From assembly GCF_000260135.1 (NCBI RefSeq), contig NZ_JH651384.1:1615693-1679692 (forward strand): a stretch of 64,000 nt of DNA, read 5' to 3'. Every line of letters begins with the position of its first letter. The first letter of the stretch is position 1. The notes below the pieces were generated by a model. It saw only the letters and a list, made by a program, of their open reading frames with translations, did not search any database and had not been told where the DNA came from. The translations under genes were made by a program, and so were the position numbers. The stretch comes from Thiothrix nivea DSM 5205. Its GTDB lineage: Bacteria; Pseudomonadota; Gammaproteobacteria; Thiotrichales; Thiotrichaceae. Below are positions 43,876-53,461 of the stretch, piece by piece.

Positions 43876-43935
43876 ACCACGGGTGGGCTGCCCTAAACTA
43901 TCAACTGAGGAAAATTGCATTATGGACGAAAAGGC

Positions 43936-45309
43936 TTATGCCTCGTTAAACGCCCGCTCCACCATGTCACGCAATGGCTTGATCAGGTAATCAAGCAGGG
44001 TACGCTCCCCGGTTTCCAGGAAAACCTCCGCCGGCATCCCTGCCACCAGCGACAGGCCCTTTTCGTCCAGCACCTTCATGCTGTCTTCCTGGATAGCCAA
44101 AGTCGCTTTGTAGTATGACGCCTTGGATTTTTCATCCACCAGCGTATCCGCTGAAACATCAATCAGATTGGCAAAAATAGTAGGGAAATAACGGGCATCA
44201 TCAAAAATGGAAAATTTGACTTCTGCCGCCTGACCAGTAACCAAAACATCAATATCCTGTGGGCTAACCTCGGCAATCACCTTATAGGCTTGCTCTGTCG
44301 GCACAACTTCCATGATCAGGCTACCAGGCCCAATGACAGCGCCTAAAGTTGTCAGCTCGAAACCTTTCACCCGCCCCGTAACCGGCGCATCAATGACCAA
44401 GCGCCCCAGCTTGTCTTGCAATGCAGCCTGCTGGGATTTCAACTGGATCTGTTTAGCCTGTAACTCGCTGATACTGGAACTGATTTCCTTCAGGTACTCT
44501 TCCCGGCGCAATACCATCTGGTGTTGGGTTTCCGCGACAACATCATTCAGGCGGGCAACTTCTGCGCTGCTGCGGGCAATGTCGCCCTTAATTTCTTCGT
44601 AGTCCCGTTCATTCTGGCGCACCAAACTTTTGGCCACCATTTCGCGGGCGACCAGTTTGTTCAGGGAACCGAGATCCTCACCCAAGGAAGTACGGCGTTT
44701 TCCCAAACTCTGCAATTCCTCCTCTAACCCGCCAATCTGCTTATTGGACTGCGCCAGACGTTGTGCAAGCACACTTTTTTCAGATACAAACGCTTGTCTG
44801 CGGGCGCTAAACAGTTCATTTTGGGTTTTCAGAATTTCCTGCAACACAGGATTATCCCTGCTAGTCTGCTCCAATCCCGCATCCCAAACCAAAGCCTCCC
44901 GGCCATCACGTTCAGCCGCCAAACGTTCGAGGCTGGCTTCAGTTTCCCACAACTGCCCGTTGGTATTGTCCAACTGGGCGCGCAATTGCGTGTCATCCAG
45001 CACCAATAGCGGTTGCCCCGCTTTGACCAGATCACCGTCATGGACGTTAATTTCCTTGACGATGCCACCATCGAGATGCTGCACCTTTTTGTTTTGCGAA
45101 GCGACAATCACTTTGCCAACCGTCACGACGGCGCTATCAAGCGGGGCAAAGGCTGCCCAACCACCCATCACCACAAAGGTGATAAACAACATCAGCCCAC
45201 CCAAAAAACGGTAAGGGCTTTCATTCTTGGGCAGTTCAATACCCGCAACAGAATCTGCGGGTAAACCGATTGTCCCCAGCGTGGCTAATGCCTGACCGTT
45301 ACTACTCAT
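43936..45309 (-). CDS. HlyD/PrtE-family T1SS periplasmic adaptor
   Basis: 457 aa. One N-terminal membrane helix (FLGGLMLFITFVVMGGWAAF, residues ~34-53). Then a biotinyl-lipoyl-like half (VIVASQNKKVQHLDGGIVKE, VKAGQPLLVLDDTQLRA), long coiled coils (LEEELQSLGKRRTSLGEDLG, VARLNDVVAETQHQMVLRR) and the second half with VIDAPVTGRVKGFELTTLGA. The C-terminal HlyD signature includes LVAGMPAEVFLETGERTLLD then YLIKPL. It links the inner-membrane ABC protein to a TolC-type channel, which is not encoded here. The ATG overlaps the ABC gene's stop (ATGA), so the pair is one operon. Confidence 0.93.
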   Translation of the reverse strand: MSSNGQALATLGTIGLPADSVAGIELPKNESPYRFLGGLMLFITFVVMGGWAAFAPLDSAVVTVGKVIVASQNKKVQHLDGGIVKEINVHDGDLVKAGQPLLVLDDTQLRAQLDNTNGQLWETEASLERLAAERDGREALVWDAGLEQTSRDNPVLQEILKTQNELFSARRQAFVSEKSVLAQRLAQSNKQIGGLEEELQSLGKRRTSLGEDLGSLNKLVAREMVAKSLVRQNERDYEEIKGDIARSSAEVARLNDVVAETQHQMVLRREEYLKEISSSISELQAKQIQLKSQQAALQDKLGRLVIDAPVTGRVKGFELTTLGAVIGPGSLIMEVVPTEQAYKVIAEVSPQDIDVLVTGQAAEVKFSIFDDARYFPTIFANLIDVSADTLVDEKSKASYYKATLAIQEDSMKVLDEKGLSLVAGMPAEVFLETGERTLLDYLIKPLRDMVERAFNEA

Positions 45310-47057
45310 GCTGCACTACTCTTGTGTGATGAAAAATCAGCAATTGATTTATTCATTGCCGCTTTACGTTGCGCCAGCGACTTGAGGACAAAATCACGTT
45401 CGCCGAACATGCCTACCTGCCCATCCGCAAGCACCAACAACTTGTCTGCGATTCCCACGACACCGGGGCGATGCGTTACCAGCACCAAGGTTGTTCCTTG
45501 CTCTTTCAAAAGTTGGCAAGCCCTCAACAGAGCAGCTTCACCCGCCTCATCCAGACTCGCATTAGGCTCATCCAGAACCACTATTTTGGGGCTGCCATAT
45601 AACGCCCTGGCCAAACCAATACGCTGACGCTGACCACCGGACAAAGCAACCCCACCCACACCAATCGGTGTGTCATAACCCTCGGGTAAACGCCTCACCA
45701 GGCTATCCACACCTGCCATCTGCGCCGCGAGATGCACTTTTTCCGGCTCAACCCTGCCAAATCTGGCAATATTTTCCGCCACCGTACCCTCAAACAGCTC
45801 CACATCCTGCGGCAGATAGCCGAGGTAAGGCCCCAGCTCCTCCCGGTTCCAGTGATTGATATCCGCATTATCAATGCGGATTTTGCCTGCTACTGCTGGC
45901 CAGACCCCGACCAAAGCACGCGCCAGGGATGATTTACCAGCAGCACTAGGCCCGAGCACCACCAGGGTTTCGCCCGCCGGCACCTGAAACGTCACCGCCC
46001 GCAAAACTGCATTCTGGGTTCCTGGTGCCAACACTGACAGGTTTTCGCATTGCAAGCTGCCTTGTGGAGCAGGCAAGGACAAGCGCTCATCGGTAGCCGG
46101 AAGCGCTGCCAACATCCCATCCAGGCGCTCATAGGCCTGACGTGCGCTGCCAAACTGCTTCCAGGTCGAAATCATCTGGTCGATAGGCGCCAAAGCACGC
46201 CCCATCAGGATAGAACCCGCAATCAACATGCCCGAAGTAATTTCATTGTGGATGGCAAGGTAAGCACCAACCCCCAAAATCAGGGACTGGAACAACATTC
46301 TCACCACTTTACTCAGGTTTGACCACAGACCAGATTGATCAGAAGCCAGTGACTGCTCACGCAAAAAGCTCAGGTGCTGCTTCAACCAGCTTTCCCGCAA
46401 AGAGGCTTCCATGCCCATGGCATGGATGACTTCAGCATTGCGTACATGTGCCGATGCCACTGCGTTTGCTTTGGTGTACTGGTTATTAGCCGCCTTCATC
46501 CGGTCACGAGTGACAAGGTTATTGGCAATGGCAATGACGATCAGCAATGACGCGGCAAACATTGAAAACCACCCAAACCATGGGTGAAACAAGAACAGCA
46601 CCCCAATGTAAATAGGAATCCAAGGGGTATCAAAAAAAGCAAACGGCGCATTACCGGTCAGAAACTGGCGGATACTGGTCAGGTCGCTCAGTGGCTGGAC
46701 GCTGCCTTTCCCCGGAAACTTGATGGCCATGGTCATAATGGCGCTGTACAAGCGGCTACTGAGGGCATCATCCAGCTTTGTCCCAATTCTCACCAACAGG
46801 CGTGAACGTACTAACTCCAGCACCCCCATGGTAAAGAACAACCAAGCCACAATCAGGGTCAACATCAACAAGGTCTCCCCGCTGCGGCTAGCCATCACCC
46901 GGTCATACACCTGCAACATATAGAGGGAAGGAACCAGCATCAAGACATTCACGAACAAGCTGAAAAAGCCCACATACATGAAACTCGATTTAAGGCCGCC
47001 CAGCAACCGGGCTAGGTCTCCTTGTTTTTTCCCCATCCGATCCTGTTGAATCCCCAT
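45306..47057 (-). CDS. T1SS ABC transporter permease/ATPase (PrtD-like)
   Basis: 583 aa, with no N-terminal C39 or CLD domain, so it is of the PrtD/RsaD type. The membrane domain (residues ~25-310) begins SSFMYVGFFSLFVNVLMLVP and includes PWIPIYIGVLFLFHPWFGWF. The nucleotide-binding domain has Walker A VVLGPSAAGKSSLARALVG, Q-loop YLPQDVELFEGTV, signature ALSGGQRQRIGLARALY and Walker B IVVLDEPNASLDEAGE with the H-loop VTHRP. Proteins of this type export RTX proteins with uncleaved C-terminal signals. The DUF4214/RTX genes at 54-64 kb are natural substrates. A CRP-type promoter (site E) faces it from 47353. Confidence 0.94.
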   Translation of the reverse strand: MGIQQDRMGKKQGDLARLLGGLKSSFMYVGFFSLFVNVLMLVPSLYMLQVYDRVMASRSGETLLMLTLIVAWLFFTMGVLELVRSRLLVRIGTKLDDALSSRLYSAIMTMAIKFPGKGSVQPLSDLTSIRQFLTGNAPFAFFDTPWIPIYIGVLFLFHPWFGWFSMFAASLLIVIAIANNLVTRDRMKAANNQYTKANAVASAHVRNAEVIHAMGMEASLRESWLKQHLSFLREQSLASDQSGLWSNLSKVVRMLFQSLILGVGAYLAIHNEITSGMLIAGSILMGRALAPIDQMISTWKQFGSARQAYERLDGMLAALPATDERLSLPAPQGSLQCENLSVLAPGTQNAVLRAVTFQVPAGETLVVLGPSAAGKSSLARALVGVWPAVAGKIRIDNADINHWNREELGPYLGYLPQDVELFEGTVAENIARFGRVEPEKVHLAAQMAGVDSLVRRLPEGYDTPIGVGGVALSGGQRQRIGLARALYGSPKIVVLDEPNASLDEAGEAALLRACQLLKEQGTTLVLVTHRPGVVGIADKLLVLADGQVGMFGERDFVLKSLAQRKAAMNKSIADFSSHKSSAA

Positions 47058-47475
47058 TTAGTCACCCGTAATAAACGTGAAAATTTATGTGCATGGCGCA
47101 GCCATTACTTCATTTGCCTGGTAGCTAACAACAAGACATCGCGAAAACCAGTCATCCGGCAACGTATCTGACTGATAAACGCTGTACCGGGTGAAATGAG
47201 AAACGCCAGCCCTTGCCCTTAAAATTGATGAATATATAAAAAATTCAAATAATTTATAAGCAACCATGCAGCCAAAATATGGAACTAGTCCATATCCGCC
47301 AATACACGCCATCTTAATAAGCAGACAAAAAAATGGATGTGATCTTCGTCACATTTATGCTGACACCTTCCATCACTTGCGAACCACCCAAGTTCCAACG
47401 TTACAAAATAATCAGCCAAGCCGGTTTTTATGGTACTCTTCCGGGCTACCCTACCCCCAGCACGGATTGACTGAG
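47058..47475. other. Divergent intergenic region between T1SS operon and methyltransferase
   Basis: 418 bp, AT-rich in the middle, no convincing gene on either strand. An in-frame extension of the methyltransferase back to ATG 47266 is rejected because it would read through the CRP-type site. It contains site E, oriented for the T1SS operon with a leader of about 250 nt. For the rightward gene a weak -10-like TACTCT lies near 47432. Confidence 0.6.
47311..47353 (-). promoter_or_regulatory. CRP-type site E, class II promoter of the T1SS operon
   Basis: Perfect palindrome TGTGATCTTCGTCACA at 47338-47353. Read on the minus strand, the hexamer TAAGAT (47316 to 47311) lies at the standard 29.5 bp. 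On the plus strand the same distance gives ACTTGC, not a -10. The palindrome is symmetric, so the -10 decides the direction: toward the T1SS genes. Confidence 0.75.
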
Positions 47476-48342
47476 ATGCCAGACAGTATCGACCTCACCC
47501 AGCTAGCCCGCACTTGCACCGGAAATAGCCAACGCTCCCTTGGCTGCATCCCTTTCAGGTCAGAAACCTGTAGCAGCCACCACTACCTTTACGAATGCTA
47601 CCCTTACTGGTGCGCCCAAATAAAGGAAGCGCCCCGCTATCACCGTAAACAATGGGAATTCGTTTATATCGCCCAGGCATTGTGGGAGAGGGGGATGCTG
47701 AAACCAGGCATGAAAGGGCTGGGGTTTGGTGTTGGGCAAGAGCCATTGGTGGCATTGTTTGCATCGCATGGCTGCACCATTACCGCCACTGATATGGACA
47801 GCAGCCAAGCCCAACAGGTTGGCTGGACCCAGACCAACCAACATGCAGGCAATCTCGCCCGCCTGAATGCTCGGGAAATATGCGACCCCAAGGATTTTGA
47901 AGAGCTGGTAGCGTTTGAAACCGTGGACATGAACCATATTCCCCCACACCTACACGGATACGACTTTTGCTGGTCAGCGTGTTGCTTCGAACACCTGGGT
48001 TCCATCCCCCAAGGGCTGGGGTTCGTCAAAAATTCACTTAAAACCCTGAAGCCAGGCGGGCTAGCCATCCATACAACAGAGTTCAACCTATCCTCAAACA
48101 CCAGAACCATCAAGCAAGGGGGAACAGTCTTATACCGGGAACACGACCTGCAAAATTTGTTGCAAGAGTTACAAGAGTCAAGCCACCATATGGAACCCCT
48201 GCTGATCCATAAAGGCTCCCAGCCTTTGGACGATCATGTCGATACCCCCCCTTATTCCGATGACCAACACTTACGGTTGTTGATTGGCCAATATGACGTT
48301 ACGTCGGCTGGCTTGATCATCCGCAAGGGAACCACAGCCTGA
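47476..48342 (+). CDS. Class I SAM-dependent methyltransferase-like protein
   Basis: 288 aa from ATG 47476, the first Met after the regulatory region; a much longer frame from 47266 is unlikely. The Rossmann-like SAM-binding region has GLGFGVGQEPLVALFASHGC and the acidic ITATDMDSSQAQQVGW. The motif IV/V region has YDFCWSACCFEHLGSIPQGL then LKTLKPGGLAIHTTEFNL. The N-terminal ~80 residues are Cys- and Trp-containing and not assignable. It heads the gene run leading to the ABC glycan exporter, so a glycan or glycolipid methyl group is a reasonable guess. The acceptor is unknown. Confidence 0.8.
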   Translation: MPDSIDLTQLARTCTGNSQRSLGCIPFRSETCSSHHYLYECYPYWCAQIKEAPRYHRKQWEFVYIAQALWERGMLKPGMKGLGFGVGQEPLVALFASHGCTITATDMDSSQAQQVGWTQTNQHAGNLARLNAREICDPKDFEELVAFETVDMNHIPPHLHGYDFCWSACCFEHLGSIPQGLGFVKNSLKTLKPGGLAIHTTEFNLSSNTRTIKQGGTVLYREHDLQNLLQELQESSHHMEPLLIHKGSQPLDDHVDTPPYSDDQHLRLLIGQYDVTSAGLIIRKGTTA

Positions 48343-48367
48343 ATACACAACACCACAAACTTCAGAC

Positions 48368-49141
48368 ATGAAACACCATCTGCAAATGATCCTCCTGTTC
48401 ACCAAACAGGAGCTGTTTGAGCAATACCGGGGCAACGCTTTGGGTGTAGTTTGGCTGTTTATCCAGCCGCTGACCTACATCCTGATCTTCACCCTGATCT
48501 TTTCCGACATCATGAAAACGCGCCTGGCCAATTTCGACCAGCCGTATGCCTACAGCACCTATCTGGTGGCGGGCATCCTGTCCTGGAACATGATCATCAA
48601 CATCATCACCAAAACCTCCAGCGTCTACCAGACCAAAGCCGGGCTGATCAAAAAAGTGCCGACGCACCTGCTGCTGCTGCCGCTCTACATCCCGCTGGCG
48701 GAAGTGATCATTTACATCATTGGCATGGCACTGTTCAGCATCGTCCTGTTACTCGTTGGGTACGATTTCAGCGCGACCTGGCTATGGCTGCTATTACTGA
48801 CCTTGTGCGCCACCCTGTTTGCCTACGTTAGCGGCATGTTGTTTGGCCTGCTCAGCCCTTTTATCCCCGACATCCGCAACGCCATTCCGGTGTTGTCACA
48901 GCTGTTGTTCTGGATGACACCCATTATCTACTTGCCCAATATCGTACCTAAACAGTTCCAGTGGCTGTTGGACGCCAACCCGTTCACCTGGCTGATCAGC
49001 AATTTCCAGGCTGCCATCTTCTATCAAGCCCCGCTGCACTGGGGTACGCTGACCGCCTCCCTCGGCTTGACCGCCAGCATCGGCCTATTGGTCTATTGGC
49101 TACATTTGCGTCTGGAGAAAGACATCCGTGACCTCATCTGA
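48368..49141 (+). CDS. Wzm-type ABC-2 permease for polysaccharide export
   Basis: 257 aa, six membrane helices. Family features: LFTKQELFEQYRGNALGVVW at the N terminus (amphipathic helix plus first segment), YSTYLVAGILSWNMI, SPFIPDIRNAIPVLSQLLFW with the next segment WMTPIIYLPNIVP, and FTWLISNFQAAIFY. With the ATPase at 49128 (14-bp overlap) it moves a lipid-linked glycan across the inner membrane. This is a second export route beside the Wza/Wzc module, such as an O-antigen-type glycan. Confidence 0.92.
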   Translation: MKHHLQMILLFTKQELFEQYRGNALGVVWLFIQPLTYILIFTLIFSDIMKTRLANFDQPYAYSTYLVAGILSWNMIINIITKTSSVYQTKAGLIKKVPTHLLLLPLYIPLAEVIIYIIGMALFSIVLLLVGYDFSATWLWLLLLTLCATLFAYVSGMLFGLLSPFIPDIRNAIPVLSQLLFWMTPIIYLPNIVPKQFQWLLDANPFTWLISNFQAAIFYQAPLHWGTLTASLGLTASIGLLVYWLHLRLEKDIRDLI

Positions 49142-50324
49142 GATCCTTTGCGTCAAGGGCTTACACAAATCCTTCCGCTATTACGCCTCCCCACTCAGCC
49201 GCCTGCGGGAAGCCTTGACCGGTAAAAGTTGCCACCAAACCGAAAAGGTCATCGACGACATCAGCTTCAGCCTGGAACGTGGTGAAACCCTGGCATTCCT
49301 AGGGCAAAACGGCGCAGGCAAATCCACCCTGCTGAAGCTGATCACCGGCATCCTGCTGCCCGACAGCGGCACGGTGCAGAAAAACATCCGCATCACCGGG
49401 CTGCTGGAACTGGGCACCGGCTTTGACCCCAACCTCAGCGGCAGGGAAAACATTTTCATCAATGGCCAGCTGATCGGCATGGATCACGCCGAAATCGAAG
49501 GCAAGCTGGACGCCATCATGGCGTTTGCCGAACTCGGCGAACACATCCACCAACCGGTGCGCACCTATTCTTCCGGCATGGTCATGCGTCTGGGGTTTGC
49601 CATCGCCATCCACGCCGACCCCGGCTGCTTTGTGGTGGATGAAGCCCTGTCGGTCGGCGACATCCGTTTCCAGCAAAAATGCCTGGCTTTCCTGCGCCAG
49701 TTCCAGGCGGATGGCGGTAGCCTGCTGTTTGTGTCCCACGACCTGGCGCAAGTCAAGAACATGTGCAAGCGCGCCATCATCCTCGACAAGGGCAAGATTG
49801 CCTACGAAGGCACGGCACAGGAAGCCTGTAACCGCTTCCAGGCGTTCATGCTGGAAAGCGCCCCACAACCCCAGGCAGCAACGCCACATTTCCCTGACGC
49901 CGGTATACGCCTGAATAATGCCTGGTGGTGGCAAGCGGATCAGCCCGCCACCCAACTCATCAGTGGTCAATGGGCGGAACTACGGGTGGAACTGACAGTC
50001 GAATCCCCACGGGAAAACCTCGCACTAGGCTTCATGATCCGCGACCGGCTCAACATTGACCTGTTTGGCACCAACACCAGCCTGCAACAAATCCCGCTGG
50101 TTTTCCCCGCACCGGGTCGCTACACTGTTGCGTTTCCGGTCAAACCCAACCTGGGGCCAGGCGAATACGTCCTGTTCCTTGCCCTGCATGATCAGGACAA
50201 TTTCGAGCAAAATGTCCAGTTCTGGGAACAGAGTTTCATGGCCTTCCAGGTTAGCGCACCGCACCGCAACAGCGTAGGCGCGGTCTATTGCGAAACCCGG
50301 CCACCGATTGTCAGTAAAGAATGA
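49128..50324 (+). CDS. Wzt-type ABC ATPase with C-terminal carbohydrate-binding domain
   Basis: 398 aa, GTG start within the permease gene. Walker A FLGQNGAGKSTLLKLITGIL, the NLSGRENIFINGQLIGM segment, signature VRTYSSGMVMRLGFAIAIHA, Walker B CFVVDEALSVGDIRFQQKCL and H-loop LLFVSHDL. After about residue 245 comes a Wzt_C-like beta-sandwich (LISGQWAELRVELTVE, FMIRDRLNIDLFGTNT, GRYTVAFPVKPNLGPGEYVL). That domain recognises the non-reducing end of the exported glycan in Wzt proteins of the E. coli O9a type. This suggests export of a terminally modified chain. Confidence 0.93.
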   Translation: MTSSEILCVKGLHKSFRYYASPLSRLREALTGKSCHQTEKVIDDISFSLERGETLAFLGQNGAGKSTLLKLITGILLPDSGTVQKNIRITGLLELGTGFDPNLSGRENIFINGQLIGMDHAEIEGKLDAIMAFAELGEHIHQPVRTYSSGMVMRLGFAIAIHADPGCFVVDEALSVGDIRFQQKCLAFLRQFQADGGSLLFVSHDLAQVKNMCKRAIILDKGKIAYEGTAQEACNRFQAFMLESAPQPQAATPHFPDAGIRLNNAWWWQADQPATQLISGQWAELRVELTVESPRENLALGFMIRDRLNIDLFGTNTSLQQIPLVFPAPGRYTVAFPVKPNLGPGEYVLFLALHDQDNFEQNVQFWEQSFMAFQVSAPHRNSVGAVYCETRPPIVSKE

Positions 50325-50328
50325 CGTA

Positions 50329-51252
50329 ATGCAGAACACATTTTACCAAACCCTGAAACGCCTGCCCCTGATCGGTAGCCTGATCGAAAAGGCCCGTATC
50401 CACCTGCACCACTGGGTGGTTAGGGTCATCCATGAAAATGTTCCACCTACGGTGCCAACATCCCCGAGTACAGACAGCCACTCACCACTGCTGGAAAACC
50501 AGCAGAACCTGGAGCGACGCTGCCAACAACTCGAACAGCAACAACAATCAATCGCCCAACAGCAACAAGCACTAACACAACAACAGCGCAACAGTGCCCA
50601 GCAAGAACAAATCCTTGGCGAACGCATCGAATACGTGCGGCTGGAACTGTTTTACGAACTCATGCACCGCCTCCAGCAGGCCGGTGGCGGCTCATCAACA
50701 ACCAGCCAGGAACCCTGCATCCTCAACCCGGAAGCACTCCAGGCTGCGCAAGCCAATGGTAAACTACGCTTGAATCTCGGCTGTGGCCACCACCCCCTGC
50801 CCGACTACCTGAACGTTGACCAACGCGCTTTGCCGCAAGTTGACATCCAGGCCGACGCGCTCAAACTGCCGGTCGCAGCAAATTCCGTCCAGACTATCCG
50901 CGCCGCCCACCTGATTGAGCATTTCACCCTGGCAGACCTACGCCGCCGGGTGCTGCCTTACTGGCGCGACTGCCTGCAACCTGACGGAACCCTGCACCTG
51001 ATCGCCCCTAACGCACAAGCCAGCATCGACGCCTACGCCACCCAGCAAATCCCGTTTGAGCAACTCACGACCGTTCTGCTCGGGATGCAGGAATACGCAG
51101 GCGATTTCCACTTTGCCCTGCTCAACCCGGAAGCGCTACGCAAACTGCTGGAAGAAAGCGGCTTTACTGATATTGCCTTCAACACTACCGAGCGCGCCAA
51201 CGGGCTGTGCCTGGAAATGGATGTCACCGCCCACAAACCGGCGGCGGCCTGA
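50329..51252 (+). CDS. Methyltransferase with Gln-rich coiled coil
   Basis: 307 aa from ATG 50329 (a TTG at 50308 overlaps the Wzt gene and is less likely). Residues ~45-105 are a Gln-rich coiled coil (ENQQNLERRCQQLEQQQQSI then AQQQQALTQQQR). The SAM domain follows with LRLNLGCGHHPLPDYLNVDQ, IRAAHLIEHFTLADL and LQPDGTLHLIAPNAQ. A coiled coil plus methyltransferase next to Wzm/Wzt recalls chain-terminating WbdD-type enzymes, whose coiled coil measures chain length (family knowledge). No kinase domain is present here, so the comparison is only suggestive. Confidence 0.82.
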   Translation: MQNTFYQTLKRLPLIGSLIEKARIHLHHWVVRVIHENVPPTVPTSPSTDSHSPLLENQQNLERRCQQLEQQQQSIAQQQQALTQQQRNSAQQEQILGERIEYVRLELFYELMHRLQQAGGGSSTTSQEPCILNPEALQAAQANGKLRLNLGCGHHPLPDYLNVDQRALPQVDIQADALKLPVAANSVQTIRAAHLIEHFTLADLRRRVLPYWRDCLQPDGTLHLIAPNAQASIDAYATQQIPFEQLTTVLLGMQEYAGDFHFALLNPEALRKLLEESGFTDIAFNTTERANGLCLEMDVTAHKPAAA

Positions 51253-51253
51253 C

Positions 51254-53461
51254 ATGCTGTTCAGCATCATCGTCAACACCCACCGGCGTGCCGCTACCCT
51301 GCCCCACACGCTAGAGGCGCTGGCCAATCTGCGCTGGCCGCATTACGAAATTATTGTCGTCACCGGCCCGGAAGATGACGGCACGTCCGCCCTCCTGCAA
51401 GCCTGGCAAGGCCACATCAAACTGGCGCATTGCCCTGCCGCCAACCTGGCCCAGTCACGCAATATCGGCCTGCAACTGGCCAGCGGCGACTGGATTGCCT
51501 TCACCGATGATGATGCCCTACCAGAACCCGACTGGCTGTGCCGTCTGGCCTGCCATACCCACGACCCAGAGTTGGGAGCTATCGGCGGCTTCGTGCTCGA
51601 TCACACAGGACGCAACTATCAGGCGCAATATCTGGTTTCCAACCGTTTCGGCAATACCCGTAATCAGCCGGACTGGCTGGGTGCTCCCCTCAACACCACC
51701 CGCCAGCCTGAGCAGTTCCTCTCGCTGATGGGGGTCAACACCTGCTTCCGGCGGCAAGCCTTGCTGGACTGTGGCGGGTTTGACGAAGCCTACGCCTATT
51801 TTCTGGAAGAAACCGACATCCTGTTGCGTCTGACTGAGCGTGGCTGGAAAACGCGTGTCATTCCGGATGCATTGGTGCACCACAAATTCGCCAACAGCCA
51901 CATCCGCCACGAGCGCATCGTCACCAGCCTGTACCACATTATGCGCTCGCGCGCCTATTTCGCCACCCGTCATGCCCTGCCGGTGCATGGCATGGCCGCA
52001 CTGGCCCGCCAGCTCAATGCCTGGATGGAAGAAATCCGCCAGCACCAGCACGCCAACCAGCGCACCAACACCGGCATTGCCCCGGAAACCCTGCTGAATG
52101 AAGCCCGCTCCGGCCTGATGGATGGCCTGAAACTGGCACAGGAAACTGCCGCGATCCCCCCAATTCCGGCAACCACGCCTGAGTCGCTGCCCTTCCAACC
52201 CACATTGCCTGCGGGCCAGCGTTTGCGGCTGTGCCTGGTGACTGGCGGCTACCCCCCGCACGACACCGGCGGCGTGGCGCGTTTCATGCACAACCTGGCC
52301 ACCACGCTGGCCGCCATGGGGCACGAACCCACCGTCATCACCCGCACCCCGCACCAGACCGCCACCATTGACCGCGAACAGGGCGTGTGGGTACACCGCA
52401 TCCAACCGCTGGACGCTGAACAGCGGCAGGCATTGCCGCGCCCATCCAGCCTGCCGCGCTTACCGGGGCATGTGGATGCTTTTGCCGCCGCTGCCTGGCA
52501 GGAAGCCTACCAACACCATGCGCACCGCCAGTTCCATGCCGCCTTGGGCAGCATCTGGGATCTGGATCTGGCCTGGATTATTGCTGCCAACACTTTGCCC
52601 ACTTGGCTGTATCTGGTTACCACTTACCACCAGTTACAGGCACACAAGCCGGAATGGCACACGCCGGACATGCGCCACAACCTGCTGGAACCGATGTTGG
52701 CGGCAGAACGCTGGGTACTGCCCAACGCCCACCTGTTGGCCAGCACCCAGGCGATTGCCGATGATACCGCCCGCCTGACTGGCCAGACTTGCGCGGCGGA
52801 TGCCCGCATCATTCCGTTTGGGCAGCCTGACCTTGAACAAGTACCCGACTCCACCAGCCAACCTGATGACACCTTCACCCTCCTCTACGTCGGGCGCTTC
52901 GAGCACCGCAAGGGCATCGACCTGCTGCTGGAAATCGCCCCCGACCTGCTGAGGCGATACCCACAATTGCATATCCGCCTGGTCGGCAACGACACACTGG
53001 CATGGCAAGGCGGCGAACCCTTGCGCCAGCAATTTGAGCGCCAACATCCCGCACTGTGTGCTGACGGGCATCTACGTTTCCTGGGCGAAATCAGCGAGGC
53101 AGCCTTGCTGGCAGAATACGCCGGATGCGACTGTTTCATTGCCCCCAGCCGCTATGAATCCTTCGGCCTGATGTACGTGGAAGCCATGCGCGCAGGCAAA
53201 CCCTGCATCGGTACGGATGCGGGCGGCATCCCCGAAGTGGTGCAACATCAGTGTACCGGCCTGTTGGCAGCAGCGGATGATGCCCAATCGTTGGAGCAAG
53301 CCATCCGCTTCATGCTCGACAACCCCGACCAAGCCCGGCAAATGGGCATGGCCGGACGGCAACGCTTTGAACAGCGCTTCAGCAACAATGCATTTGCGCA
53401 GGCTATCGTGCAGGAAATATCCCCCCCATGTTCGGGTTCTGGCGTCTATTCCTCGCCCTGA
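51254..53461 (+). CDS. Two-domain glycosyltransferase, GT2 fused to GT4
   Basis: 735 aa from ATG 51254, one base after the preceding stop. The GT2 part (residues 1 to ~280) has MLFSIIVNTHRRAATLPHTL, the metal-binding IAFTDDDALPEPDWL and a late ETDILLRLTERGWKTRVIPD. The GT4 part (from ~310) opens LVTGGYPPHDTGGVARFMHN and ends with LLYVGRFEHRKGIDLLLEIA and the EX7E region YESFGLMYVEAMRAGKPCIG. Two transfer steps in one polypeptide fit building a disaccharide repeat for the adjacent Wzm/Wzt exporter. A longer frame from 51056 overlaps the methyltransferase and is rejected. The 3' end overlaps the acyltransferase gene by 34 bp. Confidence 0.9.
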   Translation: MLFSIIVNTHRRAATLPHTLEALANLRWPHYEIIVVTGPEDDGTSALLQAWQGHIKLAHCPAANLAQSRNIGLQLASGDWIAFTDDDALPEPDWLCRLACHTHDPELGAIGGFVLDHTGRNYQAQYLVSNRFGNTRNQPDWLGAPLNTTRQPEQFLSLMGVNTCFRRQALLDCGGFDEAYAYFLEETDILLRLTERGWKTRVIPDALVHHKFANSHIRHERIVTSLYHIMRSRAYFATRHALPVHGMAALARQLNAWMEEIRQHQHANQRTNTGIAPETLLNEARSGLMDGLKLAQETAAIPPIPATTPESLPFQPTLPAGQRLRLCLVTGGYPPHDTGGVARFMHNLATTLAAMGHEPTVITRTPHQTATIDREQGVWVHRIQPLDAEQRQALPRPSSLPRLPGHVDAFAAAAWQEAYQHHAHRQFHAALGSIWDLDLAWIIAANTLPTWLYLVTTYHQLQAHKPEWHTPDMRHNLLEPMLAAERWVLPNAHLLASTQAIADDTARLTGQTCAADARIIPFGQPDLEQVPDSTSQPDDTFTLLYVGRFEHRKGIDLLLEIAPDLLRRYPQLHIRLVGNDTLAWQGGEPLRQQFERQHPALCADGHLRFLGEISEAALLAEYAGCDCFIAPSRYESFGLMYVEAMRAGKPCIGTDAGGIPEVVQHQCTGLLAAADDAQSLEQAIRFMLDNPDQARQMGMAGRQRFEQRFSNNAFAQAIVQEISPPCSGSGVYSSP

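Noticed and set aside
47266-47475. N-terminal extension of the methyltransferase from ATG 47266
   Set aside because: It would code through CRP-type site E and has no ribosome site. The domain starts after ATG 47476.
51056-51253. 5' extension of the GT2-GT4 fusion gene
   Set aside because: It overlaps the end of the methyltransferase in another frame; the GT2 domain begins at ATG 51254 right after the methyltransferase stop.
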